Notes: generated by a model not told the origin, from the sequence alone. Shown: positions 26,080 to 35,314, numbered from the stretch's first letter. The stretch is 64,000 nucleotides of DNA from Spirochaetales bacterium (GCA_028722305.1 JAQYHB010000011.1:1-64000), one strand, 5' to 3'. Made by a program: numbers and translations.

Positions 26080-26556
26080 TCACCGCTCATGCACGCGCTT
26101 GCCGGTCATATGCTCGATAGTAAGCTCCAGCACATCCAGACGACCAAAGGTTCTTCTGGCAAGCTCGCCGGCTTCCTCGGGGGACGGATAGTATTTCTCG
26201 CCGATATGGAGCAGCTCACGCATCTTCAGCTCCTCGTCCTCCACAATCCGGATTCTTCCGAAGATCACGACGCTGTTGAAATAGAGGGCCCAGTCCCCAG
26301 GCATTTTGCATCCTTGATCCAAGACGCAGAAGGACACCTTGTCGCAACGCCTGAGGGAATCGATCTTATGCCCTTCCCTTGCCCCATGAAAATAGACCTT
26401 GCGGTTCTCCGGGTCGTAGAAGAAATCCAAAGGGACCGTATACGGATACCCATCATCCCCCCATACCGCAAGCACCCCACGAGGCTCCTTCTGCAGAATC
26501 TTCTCGCACTCCGCTTCGGCAATCTGCTGGTTGCAACGTCGCATCTGCCTGAACAT
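26080..26556 (-). CDS. Pyridoxamine 5'-phosphate oxidase-fold flavin protein (NimA-like)
   Basis: 158 residues. The split-barrel signature is GVLAVWGDDGYPYTVPLDFF near residue 28, followed by YFHGAREGHKID and VSFCVLDQ. This is the FMN-binding NimA/5-nitroimidazole-reductase-like subgroup of anaerobes, where a nitro-group or another oxidant is reduced. GGAGG lies 5 nt before the ATG at 26556; an ATG four codons later is the alternative. It is on the same strand as the flavodiiron gene, about 100 bp upstream of it. Confidence 0.85.
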   Translation of the reverse strand: MFRQMRRCNQQIAEAECEKILQKEPRGVLAVWGDDGYPYTVPLDFFYDPENRKVYFHGAREGHKIDSLRRCDKVSFCVLDQGCKMPGDWALYFNSVVIFGRIRIVEDEELKMRELLHIGEKYYPSPEEAGELARRTFGRLDVLELTIEHMTGKRVHER

Positions 26557-26592
26557 ACGTTCCTCCTCGGTCTCATGCTACTGTAGACGGCT

Positions 26593-27414
26593 CTAGCTCT
26601 GGAAGAGCACCTTCACGATCCGGAAATTGATTCCGTTCTCGCAGAAGCGGACCAGCGCCTTGGAGAACCAACCGACTTCCCGTTCCAGATCCTGGTAGCC
26701 ACGCATGCAGTTTCTTTCCGCGACGCTCTGGATGTACCCGCTCCATCCCTTCACGCTCTCTGTCCGGTCAAGGCAAAAAGGCGCGTCCGCTTCCGTTCCC
26801 CGTTGCCCCTTTTTGCCTCCATGGAGCAACTTCGCGCCCCTATGGTTGCAGGCGTCAAAGACCAGCACGCCTCCCGCAAAGCGGTGGGAAAGCGTATAGA
26901 CAATCTGTTTTACCTGACTGTTGGTCAGCGAGGGGAAGAGTCCGGCGGAAAAGACCATCACATCATGTTCCGCATCCACCTTCTTCACCCAGTCGCAACG
27001 GGCTGGATTGGCAGAAATGCAGGTCTCGTTCTTTCCGGGAGGAACCAATCGGGCGCGGATGGCAATCACCTCCGGCCTGTCAACCAGATAGCCTTGGCAC
27101 GAGCCGTCGGTCGTTTCGGCTATGGTGTCATCCAGGCCGCAGCCCAGGTTGACCAAGCATGACCGGGGATGGTCAAGCAGGTATCCACGCACCTCACAGA
27201 CCATGGCTTGATGGCGCTCTGCCATCGCGAGGGCAGCGAAAGAGCCCATCGGGCCTTCCAGTAGCTTCCCCTCGCAATCAAGCGACGCGAAAAGCCGTTC
27301 CAGCCGCCTGGAACCAGGAAAAATGTGGGGATAGCGCTGGGCGCAGATATAGCGGCTATAAAGCGGCAGAACCAGTGTTTCCTCAAGGGAGCCCTTGGCG
27401 ATGTGGTACTTCAT
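26593..27414 (-). CDS. SAM-dependent O-methyltransferase, TcmP/LCM family
   Basis: 273 residues. SCLVNLGCGLDDTI is the SAM-binding loop (motif I), and YLVDRPEVIAIRARL carries the acidic end of strand 2. The overall pattern matches the leucine carboxyl methyltransferase / TcmP-like family (TcmP acts in tetracenomycin synthesis). The substrate is unknown; small hydroxylated or carboxylated compounds are plausible. It ends with TAG and lies 11 nt after a second methyltransferase gene, in an operon with a MATE pump and a MarR regulator. Confidence 0.83.
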   Translation of the reverse strand: MKYHIAKGSLEETLVLPLYSRYICAQRYPHIFPGSRRLERLFASLDCEGKLLEGPMGSFAALAMAERHQAMVCEVRGYLLDHPRSCLVNLGCGLDDTIAETTDGSCQGYLVDRPEVIAIRARLVPPGKNETCISANPARCDWVKKVDAEHDVMVFSAGLFPSLTNSQVKQIVYTLSHRFAGGVLVFDACNHRGAKLLHGGKKGQRGTEADAPFCLDRTESVKGWSGYIQSVAERNCMRGYQDLEREVGWFSKALVRFCENGINFRIVKVLFQS

Positions 27415-27425
27415 AGCCCTCCCGG

Positions 27426-28193
27426 TTATTTCCGGCCGACCAGCAGAGCACTCCCCTGGACACCCAGTCTCGCCGCCTCCTTCTTGGGCAAGAACAACCC
27501 ATCATCAGTCGGAACCAACCTGGCTTCCTTATACCCCATCTGGTTCAACAATGCAATAAATGCATTCATATCCCCGTATTTTTGTGTAGTAAACACATCA
27601 TGGATCACAAAGAGGCCGCCCTTCCTCAAGACTCTGAGGGTCTCCAGCAGGATTGTCTGCCGGTTCCTGCCCGGGATGTTGTGGTAGACATAGTTGCTCG
27701 TCACCACATCGAAGTGTTCCGTGGGGAAATCCAGGTTCAGGGCATTCCCCAGCTGGAAGGAGACGTTTTCCACCCCCTCGGCCTTGGCGTTGCGCTCGCA
27801 CAGCTGTTGGCTGAAAGAGGAATACGCCTTTGCCCAAATGTCGACGCCAACCATCCTCGCTTGGGGATTGCGTTTCGCGCAGGCGATGGTCAGGGCGCCG
27901 CTTCCACAGCCGACGTCAAGCCCCACACCCCCATCGGGAAGATCCACCTGACTGGCGACAGCCTCGATGATGTTTCGGGAAACACTCCGTTTCCCATGAA
28001 AATCAAAGGCGCGGTACATGCCAAAGAGCTTCCATCCCGTCCATCCGGCACAAAGGGAGGACAGGAGCAGGACGATTCCAGCCAAGAGCTGTAGGCGCCA
28101 AAAAACGCAACTCAGGACAAGGCAGAGGGCACAGCAGAAAAACGCCCCCTCGACCATTCCCTTCGGGATCCAATTCTTGTAATCCGGCTGCAT
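27426..28193 (-). CDS. Membrane-anchored class I SAM methyltransferase
   Basis: 255 residues from ATG 28193 with GGAGG upstream. Residues 15-60 hold two hydrophobic segments (AFFCCALCLVLSCVFW and LLAGIVLLLSSLCAGW), so the enzyme is tied to the membrane. The catalytic part has GVGLDVGCGSGALTIACAKR (motif I), MVGVDIWAKAY and HFDVVTSNYVYHNIPG. The substrate is unknown; a lipid, quinone or hydrophobic drug would suit a membrane enzyme. It sits between the MATE gene and the TcmP-like gene on one transcript. Confidence 0.85.
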   Translation of the reverse strand: MQPDYKNWIPKGMVEGAFFCCALCLVLSCVFWRLQLLAGIVLLLSSLCAGWTGWKLFGMYRAFDFHGKRSVSRNIIEAVASQVDLPDGGVGLDVGCGSGALTIACAKRNPQARMVGVDIWAKAYSSFSQQLCERNAKAEGVENVSFQLGNALNLDFPTEHFDVVTSNYVYHNIPGRNRQTILLETLRVLRKGGLFVIHDVFTTQKYGDMNAFIALLNQMGYKEARLVPTDDGLFLPKKEAARLGVQGSALLVGRK

Positions 28194-28233
28194 GGCACCT
28201 CCGTTGGTTAGCACAATCTAACCAATTATAGTA

Positions 28234-29607
28234 TCATACACTTTCACACAGTTTGCAAGTATCGGGATTGCTTTCCCGCCGCATCTGGCGCTGCAGGTAG
28301 ACGTAGTAGACCAGGTTGAGCATGATGCCGAAGGTGGTGGCGATCGGGGCCGCAAGGCCGATCATGGTCAGGCTGGCATCTGGCCGCACGCTCATGCAAT
28401 AGGACAGTGGAAGCCTGACGAGCAGGGTCTGGAGCATACCTTGCGCCATGACCCACATCGATTTCTCGTGTCCGTTGAAATAGCCGACCATGCTGAAAAG
28501 GATGGCGGTGACGATGGTCTCCAGCGAGAACCCCTGGAGGTAGGCGAAGCCCTTCTCCACCACGCGTGCGTCAGTGGTAAAGCAGGCTGTCAGCAGATTA
28601 CCCTTGAAGCATACCGCCAAGAAGACCAGGACTCCGATGCAAAGTCCGAGGGCGATGCCGGTCGCCAGCGTTTGCTTGGCTCTATGCTCGTTTCCCGCCC
28701 CCACGTTCTGGGAGACGAAGGAGGCCATGGACTGCATCAACGCGCTGGGGACCAGCATGGCGAAGTTGACAATCTTGCAGGCTACCCCATAGCCGGAAGA
28801 AGCCTCGAGGCCCAAACGGTTGACGAAGGCGCAGATGGCGACAAAGGATATCTGGGTCAACAGCTCCTGCAATGCAAGAGGAATGCCGACTTTCAGGAAC
28901 CGGAGGCACTGCTCGTTCGGACGGATTTCGCTCCAGCAGACACGGACTTGGGGAAATTTTTTCCCAAGCAGACGCAATGCGAGCAAGACGCTGACCGCCT
29001 GGGCGACGATGGTGGCGATAGCGGCTCCAGCGACGTCCCAGTGGAACACGGCCACCAGCAGAAGGTCTCCCACCACATTGGCCACGCAGGCGACCGCGAC
29101 AAAGACCAGCGGGGACTTGCTGTCCCCGAGCCCACGGAACACGGCCGCCACCACATTGTAGGAGACGATGCAGAAGATGCCGGCGCCACAGATACGAATG
29201 TAGGAAGCGGTAAGGTCGACAGCCTCTTCTGGCGACTGCATCATCAGCGCGATCGGGCGGGCGAAGCCCACCATCGCGAGAAACAGCGCCAGGGAAATGC
29301 AGCCGAATATGAAAACCGCGCCACCGATCAGGCGTGGGATTTTCTCGGGACGCTGCTCGCCGAGCGAGCGGGCGACCAGGACGGTGATGCCCATGGCAAG
29401 CTGGGTGACGACAAAGGTGACCAGGTTCAATACCTGGCTGCCTGTCGAGACCCCCGAAAGCCCCGCTGTCGTTCCAAAGCGGCCGACCACCAGAAGGTCG
29501 ACAGCACCATAGGCCGCCTGCAACACCAAAGCCCCGAGAATCGGAAGCATGAACCTGACCAGTTTCCAGGAAATGCTCCCTTGGGTGAAATCGCTTTCCT
29601 CCCCCAT
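28234..29607 (-). CDS. MATE-family multidrug/sodium antiporter
   Basis: 457 residues with about 12 hydrophobic segments. The MATE pattern is evident in two repeats: PILGALVLQAAYGAVDLLVV near the N-terminus and VGIPLALQELLTQISFVAIC in the second half. It exports cationic drugs or other compounds using sodium or proton gradients. The ATG at 29607 overlaps the marR stop in TGATG and has GGGAGG 7 nt upstream. The operon context (MarR upstream, two methyltransferases downstream) suggests inducible resistance or export. Confidence 0.93.
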   Translation of the reverse strand: MGEESDFTQGSISWKLVRFMLPILGALVLQAAYGAVDLLVVGRFGTTAGLSGVSTGSQVLNLVTFVVTQLAMGITVLVARSLGEQRPEKIPRLIGGAVFIFGCISLALFLAMVGFARPIALMMQSPEEAVDLTASYIRICGAGIFCIVSYNVVAAVFRGLGDSKSPLVFVAVACVANVVGDLLLVAVFHWDVAGAAIATIVAQAVSVLLALRLLGKKFPQVRVCWSEIRPNEQCLRFLKVGIPLALQELLTQISFVAICAFVNRLGLEASSGYGVACKIVNFAMLVPSALMQSMASFVSQNVGAGNEHRAKQTLATGIALGLCIGVLVFLAVCFKGNLLTACFTTDARVVEKGFAYLQGFSLETIVTAILFSMVGYFNGHEKSMWVMAQGMLQTLLVRLPLSYCMSVRPDASLTMIGLAAPIATTFGIMLNLVYYVYLQRQMRRESNPDTCKLCESV

Positions 29608-30032
29608 CACAGCGCCTCCCTGACCCCGCGCACGAAGGCGACCAGCCGTTCCACATCCTGGTTGCTGAAACCAGAAAGCTTCTCCGCCATTTCCTTGAAG
29701 TAGTCGACGCTATAGGACTGGTGGATTCGCCTGCCTTTCCCGGTCAGCTCGACGTAGACGATCCGCTTGTCCTTGGAATCCTTGGTCTTTTCGACCAGGC
29801 CCTTCTTTTCCATGTCGGAGAAAGCGCGGGTGACTCCCGGTCTGGGAATTCCCCGCTGTGCCGCCACATCGCTGACCCGTACCGGTTTCCCCGATCCAGA
29901 AAGAAAGGTGATGGTGTCGAGCAGGTGGATGTACGAAGGCACCACTCCCTCGGGCAGGGCTGGCATCTGCTCCCAGATTCTTTTGGCCTCATAAAAGGCA
30001 TCGATCATCGTTTTCGCGTGTTGCATGTCCAT
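29607..30032 (-). CDS. MarR-family transcriptional regulator
   Basis: 141 residues from ATG 30032 with AAAGG upstream. The winged helix runs from PVRVSDVAAQRGIPRPGVTR (recognition helix) to DKRIVYVELTGKGRRI (wing), a clear MarR signature. It is first in the marR-MATE-methyltransferase operon and probably represses it. A palindrome just before the start codon is a likely operator. The ligand is unknown. Confidence 0.9.
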   Translation of the reverse strand: MDMQHAKTMIDAFYEAKRIWEQMPALPEGVVPSYIHLLDTITFLSGSGKPVRVSDVAAQRGIPRPGVTRAFSDMEKKGLVEKTKDSKDKRIVYVELTGKGRRIHQSYSVDYFKEMAEKLSGFSNQDVERLVAFVRGVREAL

Positions 30033-30089
30033 ATTATTACCTTTGGTAATTATCATTGGTAATGATATGGGGAACGGCAGGAGTGTCAA
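30033..30089 (-). promoter_or_regulatory. Promoter and likely MarR operator
   Basis: Minus-strand TTGACA (30084-30089), 16-bp spacer, TATCAT (30062-30067). Between the -10 and the ATG lie the palindrome TTACCAAAGGTAA (30036-30048) and a second copy of its left half, ATTACCAA. Such a repeat on the start site is a classic place for autorepression by MarR. Confidence 0.6.
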
Positions 30090-30224
30090 CCAATCAGACG
30101 GAATTGCAGGCTTTGCTTCATTTATTGTGGTAAGTTGTTTGATTTGTATGTTGAACTTTTCATTTTCAAACCAAAATTATCAGTTTATAGTGAATACAGC
30201 ATATCTCGTAAAAAGGAGTGTTGT

Positions 30225-31514
30225 ATGGAACAATCTGAAAAGAAGAAAGGTTTCATGTCCTGGTATTTCGGCACGAACCTGCTGTACAGGATTCTTGCGG
30301 GCATGGCGCTTGGCATCATCCTTGGCCTTGTGTTCAAGGAACACATCCTCTGGATCAAACCGTTCGGCGACCTGTTCGTACGGTTGCTGAAGATGATCGT
30401 CATGCCAATCATCGTCTCCACGCTGATTACCGGTGCGGCATCGATCAGCCCCGCCAAGCTTGGCAAAGTGGGCATCCGCATCGTACTGCTGTACCTGCTG
30501 ACATCGGCCTTCGCGGTCGCCATCGGGCTCTTTGTCGGTTCCCTGCTCCACCCCCATGTCGCCATCGACGCCACGACGGTCGCTTCCGCGGCAGGCAAGG
30601 ATGTCGCGAAACTGTCCTTCTCCACCACGTTGCTCAACATTGTTCCTACCAACTATTTCACTTCGATTGTCAACGAGCAGGTGCTTCCCGTCATCTTCTT
30701 CTCCATCCTCTTCGGCATTGGCGTGAGCTACCTCTGCATCAGCAAGGACGAGAAGGTCCGCAAGAACGGCGAGACCATCCTCGCCTTCTTCGAGGGAGTA
30801 TCCACCGTCATGACCAAGATGGTCGGAGCGATCATGCAGTACGCGCCGGTAGGTGTTTGTGCTTTGATCGCAACGGTCTTCGCCACCCTCGGGGCCAAGG
30901 TCATCGGCGGACTCGGCATGGTAGTGCTGACCGTCTTCATCGGCTACGCGCTGCACATCCTGATCGTCTACTTCGGAGTGGTCGGTCTTTTCGGTATCTC
31001 CCCGGTCCGGTTCTGGAAAGAGGCGAAGAACCCCTTCATCACCGGCTTCGTCACCCGCTCCTCCTACGGTACCGTCCCGGTCACCATGGAATGCTGCAAG
31101 AATCTTGGAGTTCCGAAGGAAGTCTACAGCTTCTCCATTCCGCTGGGCGCCACGATCAATATGGACGGCACGGCAATCTACCAGGGTGTCTGCTGCATCT
31201 TCATTGCCTTGAGCGCGACCGGACAGATGCTCACTGGAGCGCAGATGGGGACTGTCATCCTGACCGCGACCTTGATGAGCATCGGTACTGCCGGTGTCCC
31301 TGGCGCTGGCGCGATCATGCTGCTGATGGTGCTCGATTCCATCGGTCTCAGGGTTGACGCGGGTTCCGCCGTCGCCGGCGCCTACGCGATCATCCTCGGT
31401 CTCGACGCGATTCTCGACATGGGACGCACCGCGGTGAACGTCACCGGCGATGCCGCGTGCACCGCTTGTGTCGCCAAGCAGATGGGACTGCTCGGCACCA
31501 AGGCCGACCAGTAA
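30225..31514 (+). CDS. Dicarboxylate/amino acid:cation symporter (DAACS family)
   Basis: 429 residues with about eight transmembrane segments. Family motifs: KMIVMPIIVSTLITGAASI, the serine-rich FVTRSSYGTVPVTMECC hairpin-like region, then PLGATINMDGTAIYQGVCCI (the NMDGT cation site), and GTAGVPGAGAIMLLMVL. It takes up glutamate, aspartate, or C4-dicarboxylates (or serine/threonine) with sodium or protons; the substrate cannot be set from sequence alone. ATG 30225 has AAAAGGAG upstream. A strong terminator follows. Confidence 0.93.
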   Translation: MEQSEKKKGFMSWYFGTNLLYRILAGMALGIILGLVFKEHILWIKPFGDLFVRLLKMIVMPIIVSTLITGAASISPAKLGKVGIRIVLLYLLTSAFAVAIGLFVGSLLHPHVAIDATTVASAAGKDVAKLSFSTTLLNIVPTNYFTSIVNEQVLPVIFFSILFGIGVSYLCISKDEKVRKNGETILAFFEGVSTVMTKMVGAIMQYAPVGVCALIATVFATLGAKVIGGLGMVVLTVFIGYALHILIVYFGVVGLFGISPVRFWKEAKNPFITGFVTRSSYGTVPVTMECCKNLGVPKEVYSFSIPLGATINMDGTAIYQGVCCIFIALSATGQMLTGAQMGTVILTATLMSIGTAGVPGAGAIMLLMVLDSIGLRVDAGSAVAGAYAIILGLDAILDMGRTAVNVTGDAACTACVAKQMGLLGTKADQ

Positions 31515-31532
31515 TCGCTTCTCTCCCAAAGG

Positions 31533-31561
31533 AAACGGGGCCCCCGCGAGGCCCCGTTTTC
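31533..31561 (+). terminator. Terminator of the symporter gene
   Basis: Arms AAACGGGGCC (31533-31542) and GGCCCCGTTT (31550-31559), 7-nt loop, then T-rich sequence. Confidence 0.85.
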
Positions 31562-31682
31562 TGTGTCTCCTGCGTTCAGGCTTTTCGGGCACCTGCGGCT
31601 CCAGCTCTTGAGAGAGGTTTCCCTCACGTCCACAGGCTGGCGCGAAACAGACAGAAGCGGGTCACCTCGTCATGAAGGACGC

Positions 31683-32468
31683 TCAGCCGAGCGCGACATC
31701 GAGGGTCATCATTAGCACGAACCCCAAGGCGAAACAAATCGTTCCCAGGTTCGAGTGCTCCCCTTCCGACATCTCCGGAATCAATTCCTCGACGACGACG
31801 TACATCATGGCACCCGCAGCGAAGGCGAGCATATAGGGTAGGAAAAGCGAGACCAGGCTGGTGGCGAGCAGGGTGAGCAAGGCCGCGATCGGCTCGACCA
31901 CTCCCGAGCCGACTCCGTAGAGAAAGGTCTTCGTCTTGCTCATTCCGGTCGAGCGCATCGGCATGGAGACAATCGCGCCCTCGGGAAAGTTTTGCAGGGC
32001 TATGCCGAGCGAGAGCGCCAGCGCGGCGGAGTGGGTGATTCCCGCCTCACCCTGCATCCATCCGGCGTAGATGACTCCGACTGCCATGCCTTCGGGGATG
32101 TTGTGCAGGGTGACGGCAAGGAACAGTTTCGTCGCCCTCCGCAGGGAAGACCGGGGGCCTTCCTCGTTCATGTCCAAGTGCATGTGCGGGGTCAGTTCAT
32201 CAAGCAAAAGCAGGAAGCCGACACCAAAGAGGAAGCCCACCGCCGCAGGGACAAACGCGAAGGCACCCATAGGCGCGCTCGTGGTCAACGCGGGTTCCAG
32301 AAGACTCCAGAAGGTGGCGGCAACCATGACGCCACCGGCCAGACCGGTCAGACACCTCTCAAGGGAGCGGGAGAGATGTCTGGTAAGGAAGAACACCATC
32401 GCCGCGCCCAAAGACGTACCGAGAAACGGGATGATGATTCCCATTGCGATTTCGGATGACATATGCAT
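31683..32468 (-). CDS. ZIP-family metal transporter
   Basis: 261 residues with eight hydrophobic segments. The metal-site helices are visible as TLHNIPEGMAVGVIYAGW and ALQNFPEGAIVSMPM, matching the HNxPEG and xNxPEG motifs of ZIP/ZupT/GufA proteins. A histidine/aspartate-rich loop (ELTPHMHLDMNEEGP) lies between TM3 and TM4. It imports zinc or another divalent metal. Start is set at the first ATG (32468) because the -10 TATAAT ends 8 nt before it, suggesting a leaderless mRNA; ATG 32462 is the alternative. Confidence 0.92.
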   Translation of the reverse strand: MHMSSEIAMGIIIPFLGTSLGAAMVFFLTRHLSRSLERCLTGLAGGVMVAATFWSLLEPALTTSAPMGAFAFVPAAVGFLFGVGFLLLLDELTPHMHLDMNEEGPRSSLRRATKLFLAVTLHNIPEGMAVGVIYAGWMQGEAGITHSAALALSLGIALQNFPEGAIVSMPMRSTGMSKTKTFLYGVGSGVVEPIAALLTLLATSLVSLFLPYMLAFAAGAMMYVVVEELIPEMSEGEHSNLGTICFALGFVLMMTLDVALG

Positions 32469-32476
32469 GATGGTCC

Positions 32477-32482
32477 ATTATA
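32477..32482 (-). promoter_or_regulatory. -10 box of the ZIP gene, predicted leaderless
   Basis: A perfect minus-strand TATAAT whose downstream end is 8 nt from the ATG at 32468. No convincing -35 box is seen 16-18 bp upstream. Confidence 0.4.
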
Positions 32483-32631
32483 CAAGTACTGGGGAAAGAA
32501 GGATAGGTTTTGGCCTGACCAATTTGCAACCATATTTCAATAATTGCATTCCACCAGCATTCTTATTGGTTTTACGGTCCTTCTTATATCATTTTCATTT
32601 CAAACCAACAGAAATGGTAGTGGAAGTCGAT

Positions 32632-34005
32632 CTAGCAGTGGGCAAGCAATCTACGCTGTTCTTCCTTGTCGTACAGGAACACATAGAAGACGTCGCCGAA
32701 ATAGGCGCTGTGGACCCGTTTGCCGGCATCGAAGATTTCCTTGACCGCACCTTGCTTGGTGATGATCCGGTACTCAACGAAATCACGGTCCAGGGCTTCC
32801 TTCCCGATTTGGTTCTGGATGCTGGCCTCTACCCGCTCGATGTCATCGGGGTGGACCAGGGTGCGGAAGCTCCCTTTGACCAGGTCGAGGAAATCCTCAA
32901 GGTCATCGCAACCGAAAATCCGGATCAGTTCATCATTGGCGAACAGGATCTGCTCCGTCTTGTCCGCCCTGTAGATCAGGATAGCTCCGGGCAGGCCTTT
33001 GGCAAGGTCCTCCAGGTTGAAGCCCAACTGAGAGCGCTCATCGTGCTCCATCTCCTGCTTGTACCGAAGGAAACTCCCCTTCCCTCTCAGCTTGACTGCA
33101 TACAGGGCGATATCGGCATACCGGTACAGCCTGCTGAAACTTGCCGCTTGGTCGGGATAGGTCGCGTAGCCGAGGCTGATCTTGTAGGGATAGGACTTCC
33201 CGTTGATTTCCACGTCATGCTCTTTTTCCACGAACTCCTGGACCAACGTCGCCAGATGCCTGTCCTTGCAACCTCTGACGAAGAGCAGGAACTCGTCTCC
33301 GCCATTACGGGAAATATATGCGGTGCGGCCGAAGGCCATACGGAGTTCCTCGCCGAGGGCGACGAGGACCTTGTCCCCGTTCGCGTGGCCGAACATGTCG
33401 TTGAACCGCTTGAAATTGTCGATATCCACCATCACCAACGCGCTATGGCTGTCGGCATGGTTTCCGATATAGGAGTTTACCCTACGCTCCAGGCCAGCTT
33501 TGTTGAAAAGCCCAGTAAGGAAATCCAAGTCGGCCTTGATGGTCTGCGATGCGGCCGCCTGATAATACTTGTCGGAAGGAAGCAACCCCACATCGAGGAT
33601 GAGCCGGTCCCCATCCTGGTGGACATTGGTGCAGACACGCAACCAGATGCGCCCACCATTCTGGTCGATGGCAAACTCAAGGCTCTGGTAGCTGATTCCC
33701 CTGTGGTAGGATTTCAGCAAGTTCCCCGGATCAAGCGCCTGCAGAAAAGGATGGTTGTCCTTCAACTGGAACTGTTGTTGCTGCGCCCGCAGGAAATCCT
33801 GGTAGGACCGCCCGTTCCAGCGCACCCCTTCCGCCTTCTTTGCCAAACGGCTGGAGATGACGTCTCCCTGAGGGAGTACGACGGCAAGGAAGGTCGAGTG
33901 TTCCTCATATCCACGTACGTCATGGAACCCAAGAAGCCGAATATAGCTCTCGGCCATCAGGGAAATCTCGTCAATGCTGAAAGGAAACGTGCTGGCATCA
34001 ATCAT
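32632..34005 (-). CDS. GGDEF diguanylate cyclase with C-terminal PAS domain
   Basis: 457 residues. An N-terminal sensor-like region of about 165 residues comes first. The GGDEF domain then runs from about DFLTGLFNKAGLERRV to ISLGYATYPD, with the intact active site SRNGGDEFLLF. The RxxD inhibitory site normally five residues before GGDEF is absent. After it comes a PAS-like domain (LIYRADKTEQILFANDELIR, LVHPDDIERVEASI), an order opposite to the usual sensor-then-output layout. It should make cyclic di-GMP. No EAL domain is present. No ribosome-binding site is evident. Confidence 0.88.
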   Translation of the reverse strand: MIDASTFPFSIDEISLMAESYIRLLGFHDVRGYEEHSTFLAVVLPQGDVISSRLAKKAEGVRWNGRSYQDFLRAQQQQFQLKDNHPFLQALDPGNLLKSYHRGISYQSLEFAIDQNGGRIWLRVCTNVHQDGDRLILDVGLLPSDKYYQAAASQTIKADLDFLTGLFNKAGLERRVNSYIGNHADSHSALVMVDIDNFKRFNDMFGHANGDKVLVALGEELRMAFGRTAYISRNGGDEFLLFVRGCKDRHLATLVQEFVEKEHDVEINGKSYPYKISLGYATYPDQAASFSRLYRYADIALYAVKLRGKGSFLRYKQEMEHDERSQLGFNLEDLAKGLPGAILIYRADKTEQILFANDELIRIFGCDDLEDFLDLVKGSFRTLVHPDDIERVEASIQNQIGKEALDRDFVEYRIITKQGAVKEIFDAGKRVHSAYFGDVFYVFLYDKEEQRRLLAHC

Positions 34006-34113
34006 CGTGAGTCACATTATTGTATGTAAAAACAAAGGTTGCGCGTGAAAAAAACAAAGCAAAATGTAGGCATTGGAGCAGTTATATCCAACTCCTACTT
34101 TATGCATGTTACC

Positions 34114-34662
34114 CTACAGTACGACCAAATAAGAAACCAGCCCGACAATTCCCGTTCCCACAAGCGCAAGAATCGGATTGATCTTGAACTTGCGAAGCGC
34201 GATGAAAGCGAGAAGGAAAAGGCAGATGCCAATCCAGTCGTAGCCTCCGTCGACACCGCCATGGACCACCAGTTGCAAAATGGAAAGCCCCGCGGAAAGG
34301 ATCAAGGCGACCACCACCGGCCGCAGGCAGGCAAGCACGCTTTGCAACCCGCCCAGGTTGCGGTATTTCTCATACACGACGGCAAGCGCCGAGACGATGA
34401 GCAGAGACGGCAGGATACATCCCATAGTCGCGATCATCGCGCCAGGAATTCCTGCGATGCGGATGCCGACGAAGGTGGCGGAATTGACCGCAATTGGCCC
34501 CGGAGTCATCTCCGCGATGGAAATCAAGTCGGTGAACTCGCTCATCGTCATCCACCCATGGCTGGTCACCTGTTCCTGAATCAGTGGAATGGCGGCATAT
34601 CCGCCACCCACGCTGAACGCGCCAATCTGCAAGAAACCGAGAAACAACTGGAGGTAAATCAT
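34114..34662 (-). CDS. Chromate transporter subunit, second half-size ChrA
   Basis: 182 residues with five or six hydrophobic segments. FLQIGAFSVGGGYAAIPLIQ and SIAEMTPGPIAVNSATFVG are the two CHR-domain motifs. Half-size CHR proteins work as pairs encoded side by side. The export of chromate is known for some members; other anions may be the real substrate. ATG 34662 has GGGGAGGA upstream and overlaps the partner stop by 4 nt. Confidence 0.9.
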   Translation of the reverse strand: MIYLQLFLGFLQIGAFSVGGGYAAIPLIQEQVTSHGWMTMSEFTDLISIAEMTPGPIAVNSATFVGIRIAGIPGAMIATMGCILPSLLIVSALAVVYEKYRNLGGLQSVLACLRPVVVALILSAGLSILQLVVHGGVDGGYDWIGICLFLLAFIALRKFKINPILALVGTGIVGLVSYLVVL

Positions 34663-35228
34663 TTCTTCCTCCCCATGACCAGATACTTGACCACTCCGAT
34701 CAGCGCGGCGCCAAGAATCACGAAAACGACGTTGCAATCGAGAAAGAACACCAAAAGAAACGCCCCGGCCATCAGCAGGTCGCTGAACCAGGATTTCTCC
34801 TTCACCACGCGGTCCCCCAGCGAACAGACCACATCAAGGATGACCGCCGCGACTCCGGCCTTCATCCCCTTCAGGACAAGAGAGACATACAGGTTGGTCG
34901 CGAAAGCCTTATAGAAAAGGCTGATGACGGAAAGGATCACCATCGGCGGAATGATGGTGCCAAGCACCGCGACCATCATGCCGATGAACCCGCCGACTTT
35001 CCAGCCGACCTGGATCGAGCCGTTGACCGCGATAGCCCCTGGGGAAGACTGCGCGATGGCGATCATGTCCATCATCTCGTCGTCATCAAGCCAATGCAGC
35101 TTGTCGACAAAGGTCCGTTTCATGAAATTGACGATGACGAACCCACCCCCAAAGGTGAACGTGCTGATGCGGATCATGTGGAAAAACAATAGGAGAAGCG
35201 TATGCTTTTGCGTCTCTGCAGGTTTCAT
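34659..35228 (-). CDS. Chromate transporter subunit, first half-size ChrA
   Basis: About 189 residues. It has the same CHR motifs as the downstream partner: RISTFTFGGGFVIVNFMKR and IAQSSPGAIAVNGSIQVG, with similar membrane segments. The pair forms one transporter. The start is uncertain between ATG 35228, with a G-rich stretch very close upstream, and ATG 35237. Its upstream region is shared with the divergent radical SAM gene. Confidence 0.9.
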   Translation of the reverse strand: MKPAETQKHTLLLLFFHMIRISTFTFGGGFVIVNFMKRTFVDKLHWLDDDEMMDMIAIAQSSPGAIAVNGSIQVGWKVGGFIGMMVAVLGTIIPPMVILSVISLFYKAFATNLYVSLVLKGMKAGVAAVILDVVCSLGDRVVKEKSWFSDLLMAGAFLLVFFLDCNVVFVILGAALIGVVKYLVMGRKK

Positions 35229-35278
35229 GTCCCCCATCGTACTTTGCAAGCAGATATGTTGCAAGCCCGAAACGAAGT

Positions 35279-35307
35279 TTGCCAGAAGCGAGCTGTTCCT
35301 GTATGAT
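35279..35307 (+). promoter_or_regulatory. Promoter of the radical SAM gene, predicted leaderless
   Basis: TTGCCA (35279-35284), 17-bp spacer, TATGAT (35302-35307), and 7 nt to the ATG at 35315. No ribosome-binding site fits in between. Confidence 0.55.
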
Positions 35308-35314
35308 TGTCGGC

